Source of the DNA: Pseudomonas fluorescens
Lineage (GTDB): Bacteria > Pseudomonadota > Gammaproteobacteria > Pseudomonadales > Pseudomonadaceae
Direction: 5' to 3'
Assembly (NCBI RefSeq): GCF_902498185.1
Contig: NZ_CABVIX010000008.1
Coordinates: 124,001 to 188,000 of the forward strand
DNA: 64,000 nucleotides
The position numbers were made by a program, and so were the translations under genes. This document shows positions 54,852-64,000 of this stretch, piece after piece; the first letter of the stretch is position 1, and every line of letters begins with the position of its first letter. The notes under the pieces are model-generated. The model was not told the origin of the DNA. It searched no databases and saw only the letters and a program-made list of their open reading frames with translations.

Positions 54852-55841
54852 ATGCGCGCACTGTTGTTCAGCAGCCAGCACTACGACCAGGAAAGCTTCA
54901 CCTCGGCGCCGACGATGCCCAGCCTCGAGCTGCATTTCCAGGCCGCCCGACTGACCGGGGACACCGCCGCCCTTGCCGCAGGTTTCGAGGTGGTCTGCGC
55001 GTTCATCAATGACGACCTGAACGCCGAGGTCCTCACACAGCTGGCCGCAGGCGGTACCCGCTTGATCGCCCTGCGCTCCGCCGGCTACAACCACGTCGAC
55101 CTGGACGCCGCCGAGCACCTGGGCCTGGCGGTGGTACGGGTACCGGCCTACTCCCCGCACGCCGTGGCCGAGCATGCCGTGGCGCTGATCCTCGCGCTGA
55201 ACCGGCGCCTGCACCGAGCCTACAACCGCACCCGCGAGGGCGATTTCACCCTGCATGGGCTGACCGGATTCGACCTGTACGGCAAGACTGTCGGGATAAT
55301 CGGCACCGGGCAGATCGGCGCCGCCTTCGCTCGGATCATGGCAGGCTTCGGCTGCCAGCTGCTGGCCCATGACCCCTTCCCCAACCCCGAGCTGCTGGCC
55401 TTGGGCGCACGCTATCTGGAGCTGCCCGAATTGCTGCGGCAGTCGCGCATCATCAGCCTGCACTGCCCGCTGACCGACAGCACCCGGCACCTGATCAACG
55501 CCAACAGCCTGGCCCAGCTGCAAGCGGGGGCGATGCTGATCAACACCGGGCGCGGGGCGCTGGTCGATACGCCGGCGCTGATCGAGGCGCTCAAGAGCGG
55601 ACAACTCGGCTACCTGGGGCTGGACGTCTACGAGGAGGAAGCGCAGCTGTTTTTCGAGGACCGCTCCGACCTGCCGCTGCAGGACGACGTGCTGGCCCGG
55701 CTGCTGACTTTCCCCAACGTCATCATCACTGCCCACCAGGCGTTTCTTACCCGCGAGGCCCTGGCTGCCATCGCCCAGACCACGCTGGACAACATAAGCC
55801 GCTGGGCGGCAGGCAATCCGCAGAATCTGGTCAAGGGTTGA
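54852..55841 (+). CDS. ldhA: D-lactate dehydrogenase (2-hydroxyacid dehydrogenase family)
   Basis: 329 residues. NAD-binding VGIIGTGQIGAAFARIMAGFG near 145, the catalytic Arg in LRSAGYNHVD, Glu in LDVYEEEAQLFFED and His in ITAHQAFLT near 296. Reduces pyruvate to D-lactate. GGAG lies 7 bases ahead of the ATG. Conserved just downstream of gacS. Confidence 0.94.
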   Translation: MRALLFSSQHYDQESFTSAPTMPSLELHFQAARLTGDTAALAAGFEVVCAFINDDLNAEVLTQLAAGGTRLIALRSAGYNHVDLDAAEHLGLAVVRVPAYSPHAVAEHAVALILALNRRLHRAYNRTREGDFTLHGLTGFDLYGKTVGIIGTGQIGAAFARIMAGFGCQLLAHDPFPNPELLALGARYLELPELLRQSRIISLHCPLTDSTRHLINANSLAQLQAGAMLINTGRGALVDTPALIEALKSGQLGYLGLDVYEEEAQLFFEDRSDLPLQDDVLARLLTFPNVIITAHQAFLTREALAAIAQTTLDNISRWAAGNPQNLVKG

Positions 55842-55873
55842 TGCTAGGATACGCGCCAGATTTTGGAGGACCC

Positions 55874-56311
55874 ATGGTCGAGCACGATTTCCGCTACACC
55901 CTATTCAACCCGCAACATACCCTGATCGAATGCCGTGCCCTGCTGCCGGGCCGTTACCAGGTCACCGGCAACGGTGGCTCGATCCAGAAGAGCGACGTCT
56001 TGCTGGTCACGCTCAAGGGCAGCAGGGACTTGTCCATGCGCCTGACCGTCGAGAGCGTGCGCCACCTGATCAACCCGAGTGGCCAGTGGGTCGCCGTGGC
56101 CAGCGGGCCGGTCTTCGGCGAGTTGGAAATCCTCAACTGGCAGGTCAAGTGCGACAGTTGCGACGCGGTGCTGGACTTCGAGTTCGCCGTGGACAGCAAG
56201 CTTGGCAACAAGGCCCGCCAACCCGCTGCCAGTGCACGGATCGCGGCGCTTGGCTGGGCCAGCCGCGGCGACAGGCACCTGTGCCCACGTTGCCAGGAGA
56301 GCGCCCAGTGA
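55874..56311 (+). CDS. Conserved hypothetical protein with CxxC pairs
   Basis: 145 residues. Two cysteine pairs, CDSC (near 88-91) and CPRC near the C terminus (HLCPRCQESAQ), suggest a split zinc ribbon. The N-terminal half is beta-rich (FRYTLFNPQHTLIECRALLPGRYQVTGNGG). No signal peptide. Start at ATG 55874 with GGAGG 5 bases upstream. Coupled to the META lipoprotein gene by a GTGA overlap. Function not recognised. Confidence 0.78.
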   Translation: MVEHDFRYTLFNPQHTLIECRALLPGRYQVTGNGGSIQKSDVLLVTLKGSRDLSMRLTVESVRHLINPSGQWVAVASGPVFGELEILNWQVKCDSCDAVLDFEFAVDSKLGNKARQPAASARIAALGWASRGDRHLCPRCQESAQ

Positions 56312-56712
56312 AAAAACTGCTGCTTGGCGCCCTGGCGGTCGGCAGCCTGGTGGGCTGCGCCGCCGAACCGCTGCAGTTGCAGCAGGAACGCAGCTATGTG
56401 CTCGAGTGGATTGGCGAGCGCCCACTGATCGACTACAGCCACCTGACCCTGACCCTGGCTGCCGATGGCCGGGCCTACGGCAATGCCGGCTGCAACCACT
56501 GGTTCGCGCCGTATACGCTGGACGGCGAGCAGTTGCATTTCGGCAAGGTCGGCAAGACCCGCAAGCTGTGTGCCCCGGCCCTGATGGAGCAGGAGCAACG
56601 CTTCCTGCAGGCGCTCGAGACAGTGCAACGCTGGGACATCACCCCGCAGGAGCAGGTCCGCTTCTGGCCAGCCGAAGGCCAGCCACTGCGGTTGTGGGCT
56701 GAAGAAGGTTGA
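56308..56712 (+). CDS. META-domain lipoprotein (HslJ-like)
   Basis: 134 residues. GTG start at 56308 overlaps the previous stop; AGGAG precedes it. Lipobox SLVGC (Cys17). META domain: YVLEWIGERPLIDYSHLTLTLAADGRAYGNAGCNHWFAPYTLDGEQLHFGKVGKTRKLCAPALMEQEQRFLQAL, with Cys pair CNHW..KLCAP. Relatives are heat-shock or stress lipoproteins of the envelope; the role is not defined. Confidence 0.9.
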   Translation: MKKLLLGALAVGSLVGCAAEPLQLQQERSYVLEWIGERPLIDYSHLTLTLAADGRAYGNAGCNHWFAPYTLDGEQLHFGKVGKTRKLCAPALMEQEQRFLQALETVQRWDITPQEQVRFWPAEGQPLRLWAEEG

Positions 56713-56720
56713 AGTAGCCG

Positions 56721-57185
56721 CTAGGCGCCTTTGAGCGCCTTGATCTTGGCTTGCAGTCCTTCAAGCGTCTGCTCGCCCATCAGCTGCTCGCGCACCTTGC
56801 CCTTGTCGTCGATGATGTAGGTCACCGGCAGCGCTTCGCTGCGGGGCAGGTCGTAGCGCTCGGCCGGGTCCTGGGCGAGCACGGTGAAGCCGATGCCCAA
56901 GGCTTCGCTGGCCTCCTTGAGCTCCTGGCCTTGCAGTCCATCGAAGTTCACGCCCACCACCTTGATGCCCTGGGCCTGCCACTGGCTGGCAGCGGCGTTC
57001 AGCTCGGGGATTTCGGTTCTGCACGGGCCGCACCATTGCGCCCAGTAGTTGAGCACTACCCAGTGCCCTTCGATCTGCTCGGCCTTTACCGTGTTGCCGT
57101 GCTGGTCCACGCCGTAGTCCGCGCCACACCCGCCGAGCAACAGGCCCGTGGTGATGGCCAGTGCTGCTGCCAAACGCCTTGCCAT
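56721..57185 (-). CDS. TlpA-family thiol:disulfide reductase lipoprotein
   Basis: 154 residues. Lipobox LLGGC (Cys20), then a thioredoxin fold with redox WCGPC (Cys52, Cys55) and a cis-Pro region (ALPVTYIID). Membrane-tethered in the periplasm, probably keeping substrate thiols reduced. Convergent with the META gene (8 bp apart) and divergent from arsC. Confidence 0.9.
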   Translation of the reverse strand: MARRLAAALAITTGLLLGGCGADYGVDQHGNTVKAEQIEGHWVVLNYWAQWCGPCRTEIPELNAAASQWQAQGIKVVGVNFDGLQGQELKEASEALGIGFTVLAQDPAERYDLPRSEALPVTYIIDDKGKVREQLMGEQTLEGLQAKIKALKGA

Positions 57186-57270
57186 GGGTCAATCCTTCTC
57201 GAAGTTTCAAGCAAAATACGCAGTCGCTGCGGTTAGAATAGCCGCCACACCCAGCTGGATGCGACCCGTC

Positions 57271-58632
<1,362 letters not shown>

Positions 58633-58668
58633 ATCTTTGGTGCTGCCCGCAATGGCAGCACCACGGAA

Positions 58669-59340
58669 TCAATGATTCACCGTATGCGCCAGCATCACTG
58701 AAAGCTGGCACAGCGGCCTGCCGCTTTCGGCGTGCCACTGGTTGAACACATCCTGCACCAACGCCCGGTCGCGCTGACTGGTCGGGGCCTTGTCGATGAC
58801 GCCCTGGGCGATCAGCGCAGCGCTCATGTCGTCGGTCGGCACGAAGGTGTCCTTGCCGACCATGCGCAGAAACCGTGGGGCGGAAAGGCCACCCAGTTGG
58901 TTGCCGTGCTTGGCCAGGTACTTCCACAGGCCAACGATATCGGTCACCGGCCAGTCGGCGATGAACGCGCCGAAACTACCGTTTTCCTTCTGCAGGTCCA
59001 GCACCATCTGCGCATTGCGCGGCACGCTCTTGAGCTTGCCCAGGTGGCGGATGATGCGCGCGTCCTGCATCAGGCGCTCCAGGTGCTCAGCGCCCATCAG
59101 CACGACCTTCTCGGGGTCGAAGCCGAAGAACACCTGCTCGAACGCCGGCCACTTCGAATCCACCAGGCTGTGCTTGAGCCCCGCGCGGAATACGCGCAGG
59201 GCCAGGGTCGACAGATAGCGGTCGTCAGCGATGCCGCGCAGCTGCGCCGCCGACCTTGGCTGGGGCAGGATGGCCTCCAGCGCCGCGGATGAGCCAAAGC
59301 GGTTGAGGCAGTATTCGTGAAGCCATTGATAATCGCGCAT
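58669..59340 (-). CDS. DNA-3-methyladenine glycosylase I-like protein
   Basis: 223 residues. Helix-hairpin-helix glycosylase fold similar to Tag: VFRAGLKHSLVDSKWPAFEQVFFGFDPEKV, LMQDARIIRHLGKLKSVPRNAQMV, and SFGAFIADWPVTDIVGLWKYLAKHGNQLGGLSAPRFLRMVGKDTFVPTDD. It lacks the N-terminal zinc-binding CxWC of classic Tag, so substrate range may differ. It follows ttcA by 4 bases on the same strand. Confidence 0.82.
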   Translation of the reverse strand: MRDYQWLHEYCLNRFGSSAALEAILPQPRSAAQLRGIADDRYLSTLALRVFRAGLKHSLVDSKWPAFEQVFFGFDPEKVVLMGAEHLERLMQDARIIRHLGKLKSVPRNAQMVLDLQKENGSFGAFIADWPVTDIVGLWKYLAKHGNQLGGLSAPRFLRMVGKDTFVPTDDMSAALIAQGVIDKAPTSQRDRALVQDVFNQWHAESGRPLCQLSVMLAHTVNH

Positions 59341-59344
59341 GCGG

Positions 59345-60169
59345 TCAGAGGTTCAGCACGTCGAGAAAACGCGGGGTGGCGCTTTCGTCGATCTTGAGGC
59401 TGCCGAAGTCGAACAGGTTGCGGTCGGCGAGCTGCGACGGCACCACGTTCTGCAGGCCGCGGAAGATGTTCTCGGTACGTCCCGGGTGCTTGCGCTCCCA
59501 CTCCACCAGCATCTCCTTGACCACCTGGCGCTGCAGGTTTTCCTGGGAGCCGCAGAGGTTGCACGGGATGATCGGGAATTCGCGCATGTCCGAGTAGGCC
59601 TGGATGTCCTTCTCGCTGCAGTAGGCCAGCGGGCGGATGACCACGTTGCGGCCGTCGTCGGCGCGCAGCTTGGGCGGCATGGCCTTGATCGTCCCGTTGA
59701 AGAACATGTTGAGGAAAAACGTCTCGACGATGTCGTCGCGGTGGTGGCCCAGGGCCATCTTGGTCGCGCCGATCTCGTCGGCGAAGGTGTACAGCGTGCC
59801 GCGGCGCAGGCGCGAGCACAGCGAACACGTGGTCTTGCCTTCCGGAATCAGCTCCTTGACCACCGAATAGGTGTCTTTCTCGACGATGTGGTATTCGACG
59901 CCCAAGGTTTTCAGGTAGGCCGGCAGGACATGCTCTGGGAAGCCTGGCTGCTTCTGGTCCATGTTCACCGCGACGATCTCGAAGGTGATCGGCGCCACTT
60001 TCTGCAGGTGCAGCAGAACATCGAGCATGGTGTAGCTGTCCTTGCCACCGGACAGGCAGACCATGACCTTGTCACCGTCCTCGATCATGTTGAAGTCGGT
60101 AATGGCTTCGCCTGCGAGGCGACGCAGGCGTTTTTGCAGTTTGTTCTGGTTGACCGAAAGGGTGCCCAT
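59345..60169 (-). CDS. ttcA: tRNA 2-thiocytidine biosynthesis protein TtcA
   Basis: 274 residues. PP-loop SGGKDS at 40-45; cysteines C115 and C118 in TTCSLCSR, plus CNLCG near 206, hold the [4Fe-4S] cluster that activates sulfur. Thiolates C32 of tRNAs. Start at ATG 60169 ([18 protein letters not shown]); a TTG 27 bases upstream is less likely. No clear ribosome site is visible before it. Confidence 0.96.
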   Translation of the reverse strand: MGTLSVNQNKLQKRLRRLAGEAITDFNMIEDGDKVMVCLSGGKDSYTMLDVLLHLQKVAPITFEIVAVNMDQKQPGFPEHVLPAYLKTLGVEYHIVEKDTYSVVKELIPEGKTTCSLCSRLRRGTLYTFADEIGATKMALGHHRDDIVETFFLNMFFNGTIKAMPPKLRADDGRNVVIRPLAYCSEKDIQAYSDMREFPIIPCNLCGSQENLQRQVVKEMLVEWERKHPGRTENIFRGLQNVVPSQLADRNLFDFGSLKIDESATPRFLDVLNL

Positions 60170-60435
60170 AGCGCTTGAATCCGCGAGGTGTGACAAAAGC
60201 GGACTATTTTACGCATAAACCAAGGCCCCGCGTAGACCCATCCGACAAAGACTCCAAGGTAATCAGCCGCTCCCGTGACAGCACGATTTGCTCTAAAAAG
60301 GCCGGATTGCGCTGCGCCTCGCTTCCTATACTCCGACTTAGGCCACGTAGCCGCGTATTCGGTTTTGTCTGGCCTCGACCTCGGGTCGCGAGCGCCCAAC
60401 CCTGGGCAGCGACAACGACGATAGGAGTGACCGGC

Positions 60436-61035
60436 ATGATCCATCACGTTCTAGGCCTGTTTACCCATCCAGACCAGGAATGGCGCGAGATACGTGGCGA
60501 GGAAGAATCCATCAGCCACATGTACCTGACCCACACGTTGATATTGGCAGCGATCCCCGTGGTTTCGGCATTCATCGGCACCACCCAGATGGGTTGGGTG
60601 ATCGGTGACCGGCCGCCGGTGATGCTAACGGTGCAAAGCGCGTTGTGGATGAGCATCATGTCGTACGTGGCGATGCTGGGCGGGGTGGCGGTCATGGGCG
60701 CCTTCATCCACTGGATGGCCCGCACCTACGACGCCAACCCGAGCATGGCACAGTGCATTGCCTTTGCCACCTATACCGCCACACCACTGTTCGTCGGCGG
60801 GCTGGCGGCGCTGTACCCCGACCTTGCGCTAGGCATGGTGGTGGGACTCGCGGCCATTTCGTACACGGTGTTTCTCCTGTACGTAGGCTTGCCGACCTTC
60901 ATGAACATTCCGGCCGATGAGGGTTTCCTGTTTTCAAGCTCGGTACTGGCGGTGGGACTCGTGGTTCTGGTGGCAATCATGGCGGCCACGGTGATCATCT
61001 GGGGCCTGGGGGTAGGGCCGATGTATACCAGCTAG
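60436..61035 (+). CDS. Yip1-family membrane protein
   Basis: 199 residues with about five helices in the Yip1 arrangement: MIHHVLGLFTHPDQEWREIRGEEESISHMYLTHTLILAAIPVVSAF, then AFIHWMARTYDANPSMAQCIAFATYTATPLFVGGLAALYP. AGGAG precedes the ATG at 60436. The upstream in-frame stretch to 60175 is non-coding. Function unknown; divergent from ttcA. Confidence 0.88.
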   Translation: MIHHVLGLFTHPDQEWREIRGEEESISHMYLTHTLILAAIPVVSAFIGTTQMGWVIGDRPPVMLTVQSALWMSIMSYVAMLGGVAVMGAFIHWMARTYDANPSMAQCIAFATYTATPLFVGGLAALYPDLALGMVVGLAAISYTVFLLYVGLPTFMNIPADEGFLFSSSVLAVGLVVLVAIMAATVIIWGLGVGPMYTS

Positions 61036-61154
61036 CCCATCAAGGCGTTGGGTACAGGGCCGCCGCGAGGCGGCCTTTGGCTGTGCTCTGACCGGTGGCT
61101 GGGCCGCGCTGACGGCCTTGCGGCATAATGACCGCTCAGGAGACTGTCCCCGCC

Positions 61155-61649
61155 ATGCCAGAGTTGCTTACATCCCGCGTCGAAACCTGTTACCAGCAAG
61201 CCGAAGCCTTCTTCAAACGCCCTTTCACGCGCCCGCAGGTGAGTTTCAAGCTGCGCGGCCAGAAGGCCGGCGTCGCTCACCTGCACGAAAACCTGCTGCG
61301 CTTCAACCTGCAATTGTATCGCGAGAACAGCGAGGACTTCCTGCGCCAGACCGTCGCCCACGAAGTCGCCCATCTGGTGGCCCACCAGTTGTTCGGCGAC
61401 CGCATCCAGCCTCATGGCAAAGAGTGGCAGTTGATCATGCGTGGCGTGTACGAGCTTCCACCCAACCGCTGCCACAACTATGAAGTGAAGCGACGCAGCG
61501 CGACCCGCTACATCTACCGTTGCCCCTGCCCCGGCAGCGACTTCCCCTTCAGCGCCCAGCGGCACAAGCTGGTGCACAAGGGGCGCCGGTACCTGTGCCG
61601 CCGATGTCGGGAGATACTGGTGTATAGCGGCGAGAGGCGGGTGGAGTAA
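61155..61649 (+). CDS. sprT: SprT-like zinc metalloprotease
   Basis: 164 residues. Zincin motif HEVAH (His69, Glu70, His73) in VAHEVAHLVAHQLFG, followed by a C-terminal zinc ribbon (YRCPCPG...RYLCRRCREIL). SprT/Spartan relatives may cleave DNA-protein crosslinks; no bacterial role is firm. The start could also be ATG 61128, which would add nine residues. Confidence 0.88.
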   Translation: MPELLTSRVETCYQQAEAFFKRPFTRPQVSFKLRGQKAGVAHLHENLLRFNLQLYRENSEDFLRQTVAHEVAHLVAHQLFGDRIQPHGKEWQLIMRGVYELPPNRCHNYEVKRRSATRYIYRCPCPGSDFPFSAQRHKLVHKGRRYLCRRCREILVYSGERRVE

Positions 61650-61687
61650 CGATGTACCGCCGACGAGGAGCGCTGTAATAGCCCAAA

Positions 61688-61713
61688 AAAAGCCCATCCG
61701 AAGATGGGCTTTT
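61688..61713. terminator. Bidirectional terminator between sprT-like gene and dctA
   Basis: Perfect 11-bp stem AAAAGCCCATC/GATGGGCTTTT (61688-61698, 61703-61713) with loop CGAA; A-run on one side, T-run on the other. Confidence 0.93.
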
Positions 61714-61731
61714 CCAGTTCACGCTGGCAGA

Positions 61732-63084
<1,353 letters not shown>

Positions 63085-63195
63085 TCATCCTTCCCAGGAT
63101 GTGACGATGCCCAAAGCGCGCGAACCCTCCTGCACCCGGAGGGATTTGTTGTTTGAAATCTGCTGGCAGGTTTCTGCCTTTCACCCAAAGCCATA

Positions 63196-63210
63196 GCAAG
63201 GCGGATGCCA
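63196..63210 (-). promoter_or_regulatory. Sigma-54 promoter of dctA
   Basis: On the minus strand TGGCAT (63210-63205), five bases, then TTGC (63199-63196): GG-N10-GC spacing. Transcription would begin near 63184, about 127 nt before the dctA ATG. Confidence 0.8.
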
Positions 63211-63288
63211 GGATGCCCGTAATGGGTGCGGTGGGCGCATTCAGGGGGATTGAGCGCACAGCTAAGAGGCAGAAAACCCTGCTGGCCT

Positions 63289-63343
63289 GGCGGATTTCCG
63301 CCTGAGCGCGTCGAGAATGCCCGAGAGATGGCGGGAATCCGCC
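63289..63343. promoter_or_regulatory. Paired GGCGG-N4-CCGCC palindromes upstream of dctA (DctD-site candidates)
   Basis: GGCGGATTTCCGCC (63289-63302) and GGCGGGAATCCGCC (63330-63343); centres 41 bp apart, close to four helical turns, and about 90 and 130 bp upstream of the sigma-54 core. A weaker third copy (GGCGAGAATCCCTC) is at 63349-63362. This is the usual layout of enhancer-binding-protein sites. Confidence 0.7.
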
Positions 63344-63483
63344 CGATGGCGAGAATCCCTCATCCTTAAACGGTGGTGCTGGTGCGCGGCCCCGCCGTGA
63401 CGGCTAGAGTAAGCAGGACGCCTCTGGACCGATGCTCGATGCCGGTTCGACCAAACGCCCCATTCCGACAAGGAGAGCAATAT

Positions 63484-64000
63484 ATGCGTTCCGTGCTTGC
63501 TTTGGCCCTGCTCTGCAGTGCTGCCGTCGCCCAGGCGGCGGTGCAGACCCGCGAGATTCCCTATCAGGATGCCGATGGCCAACGGCTGATCGGCTACTAC
63601 GCATATGACGACGCGATCGAGGGCGAGCGTCCTGGCGTCGTCGTGGTGCATGAATGGTGGGGACTCAACGACTATGCCAAGCGCCGCGCTCGCGACCTTG
63701 CCTCACTTGGCTACAGCGCCCTGGCCATCGACATGTACGGCGACGGCAAGAACACCGAGCACCCGCAGGACGCCAAGACTTTCAGCAGTGCCGCGCTGAA
63801 GAATCCCGAAGCGGCCGCCAAGCGTTTCAACGCAGGGCTTGAGTTGCTCAGGATCCAGCCGCGGACCGATGCCGACAAACTGGCTGCGATCGGTTATTGC
63901 TTCGGCGGCAAGGTGGTACTCGATGCCGCGCGCCGCGGCGAGCCCCTGGCCGGGGTGGTCAGCTTCCACGGCGCGTTGGTGACCCAGACCCCTGCCACAC
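63484..64000 (+). CDS. Dienelactone hydrolase family protein, exported (partial, runs off window)
   Basis: At least 172 residues. Signal peptide (MRSVLALALLCSAAVAQAA), then an alpha/beta hydrolase with HEWWGLNDYAKRRARDLASLGYSALAIDMYGDG and the nucleophile elbow GYCFGGK (Cys near 139, typical of dienelactone hydrolases). The acid and His lie beyond the window end. AAGGAG precedes ATG 63484. Periplasmic export is unusual for true dienelactone hydrolases, so the substrate is open. Confidence 0.88.
   Translation, partial: MRSVLALALLCSAAVAQAAVQTREIPYQDADGQRLIGYYAYDDAIEGERPGVVVVHEWWGLNDYAKRRARDLASLGYSALAIDMYGDGKNTEHPQDAKTFSSAALKNPEAAAKRFNAGLELLRIQPRTDADKLAAIGYCFGGKVVLDAARRGEPLAGVVSFHGALVTQTPAT

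Overview
The window looks like chromosomal DNA of a Pseudomonas of the P. putida/fluorescens type: high GC, dense gene packing, and a gene order I recall from Pseudomonas genomes (cysM-rlmD-relA-mazG next to gacS-ldhA; purM-purN beside hda; rdgC; a B12 operon under a cobalamin riboswitch). No rRNA, insertion sequence, CRISPR array, integrase or replication origin is visible. It reads mostly as core genome, with one small orphan patch at about 17.2-19.2 kb. Region by region: 0.25-4.4 kb is a large assimilatory nitrate reductase fused to a flavoprotein reductase, with a sigma-54 promoter and a structured mRNA leader. 4.6-5.6 kb is a coupled pair, a ParD-like ribbon-helix-helix protein and a type I methionine aminopeptidase, behind a 30-bp palindrome. 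5.7-5.9 kb holds tRNA-Asp and tRNA-Val. 6-8.4 kb has rdgC, a PanS-like transporter, and the guanidinium exporter gdx under a guanidine-II riboswitch. 8.4-17.2 kb has a lysophospholipid transporter/acyltransferase fusion, a TDT-family channel, a CrbS/MxtR-type symporter-kinase, rmuC and a Sel1-repeat protein. 17.2-19.2 kb is a gene-poor patch with two orphan genes. 19.3-25.3 kb has a FadL porin, a LysR regulator, DUF2798, a glutathione peroxidase, an MFS transporter overlapped by a 40-residue membrane peptide, and a secreted GH5 glycosidase. 25.4-34.5 kb is a ten-gene, overlap-coupled operon for late cobalamin synthesis (cobO to cobS, with bluB). 34.6-43.6 kb has a PQQ-type dehydrogenase lipoprotein, two NlpC/P60 lipoproteins, hda, an AI-2E-family permease, DUF2066, purMN, DUF3108 and a 59-residue protein. 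43.7-49.7 kb has DUF2058, mazG, relA, rlmD and cysM. 49.8-54.8 kb has a PirRS-like two-component system and gacS. 54.9-61.7 kb has ldhA and small housekeeping, lipoprotein, redox and tRNA-modification genes. 61.7-64 kb has dctA with a sigma-54 promoter and two upstream palindromes, then a dienelactone hydrolase cut off by the window edge. Themes: nitrogen and carbon acquisition under sigma-54 promoters (nasA, dctA), RNA-level control (nasA leader, guanidine-II and cobalamin riboswitches), and global signalling (RelA, GacS, CrbS). The most mechanistically interesting elements are the nasA leader, where two A1/G4 hexaloop hairpins compete with a 14-bp hairpin, and the ParD-like/MetAP pair with its palindromic operator candidate. 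All family names come from recognising protein motifs, not from a database search.
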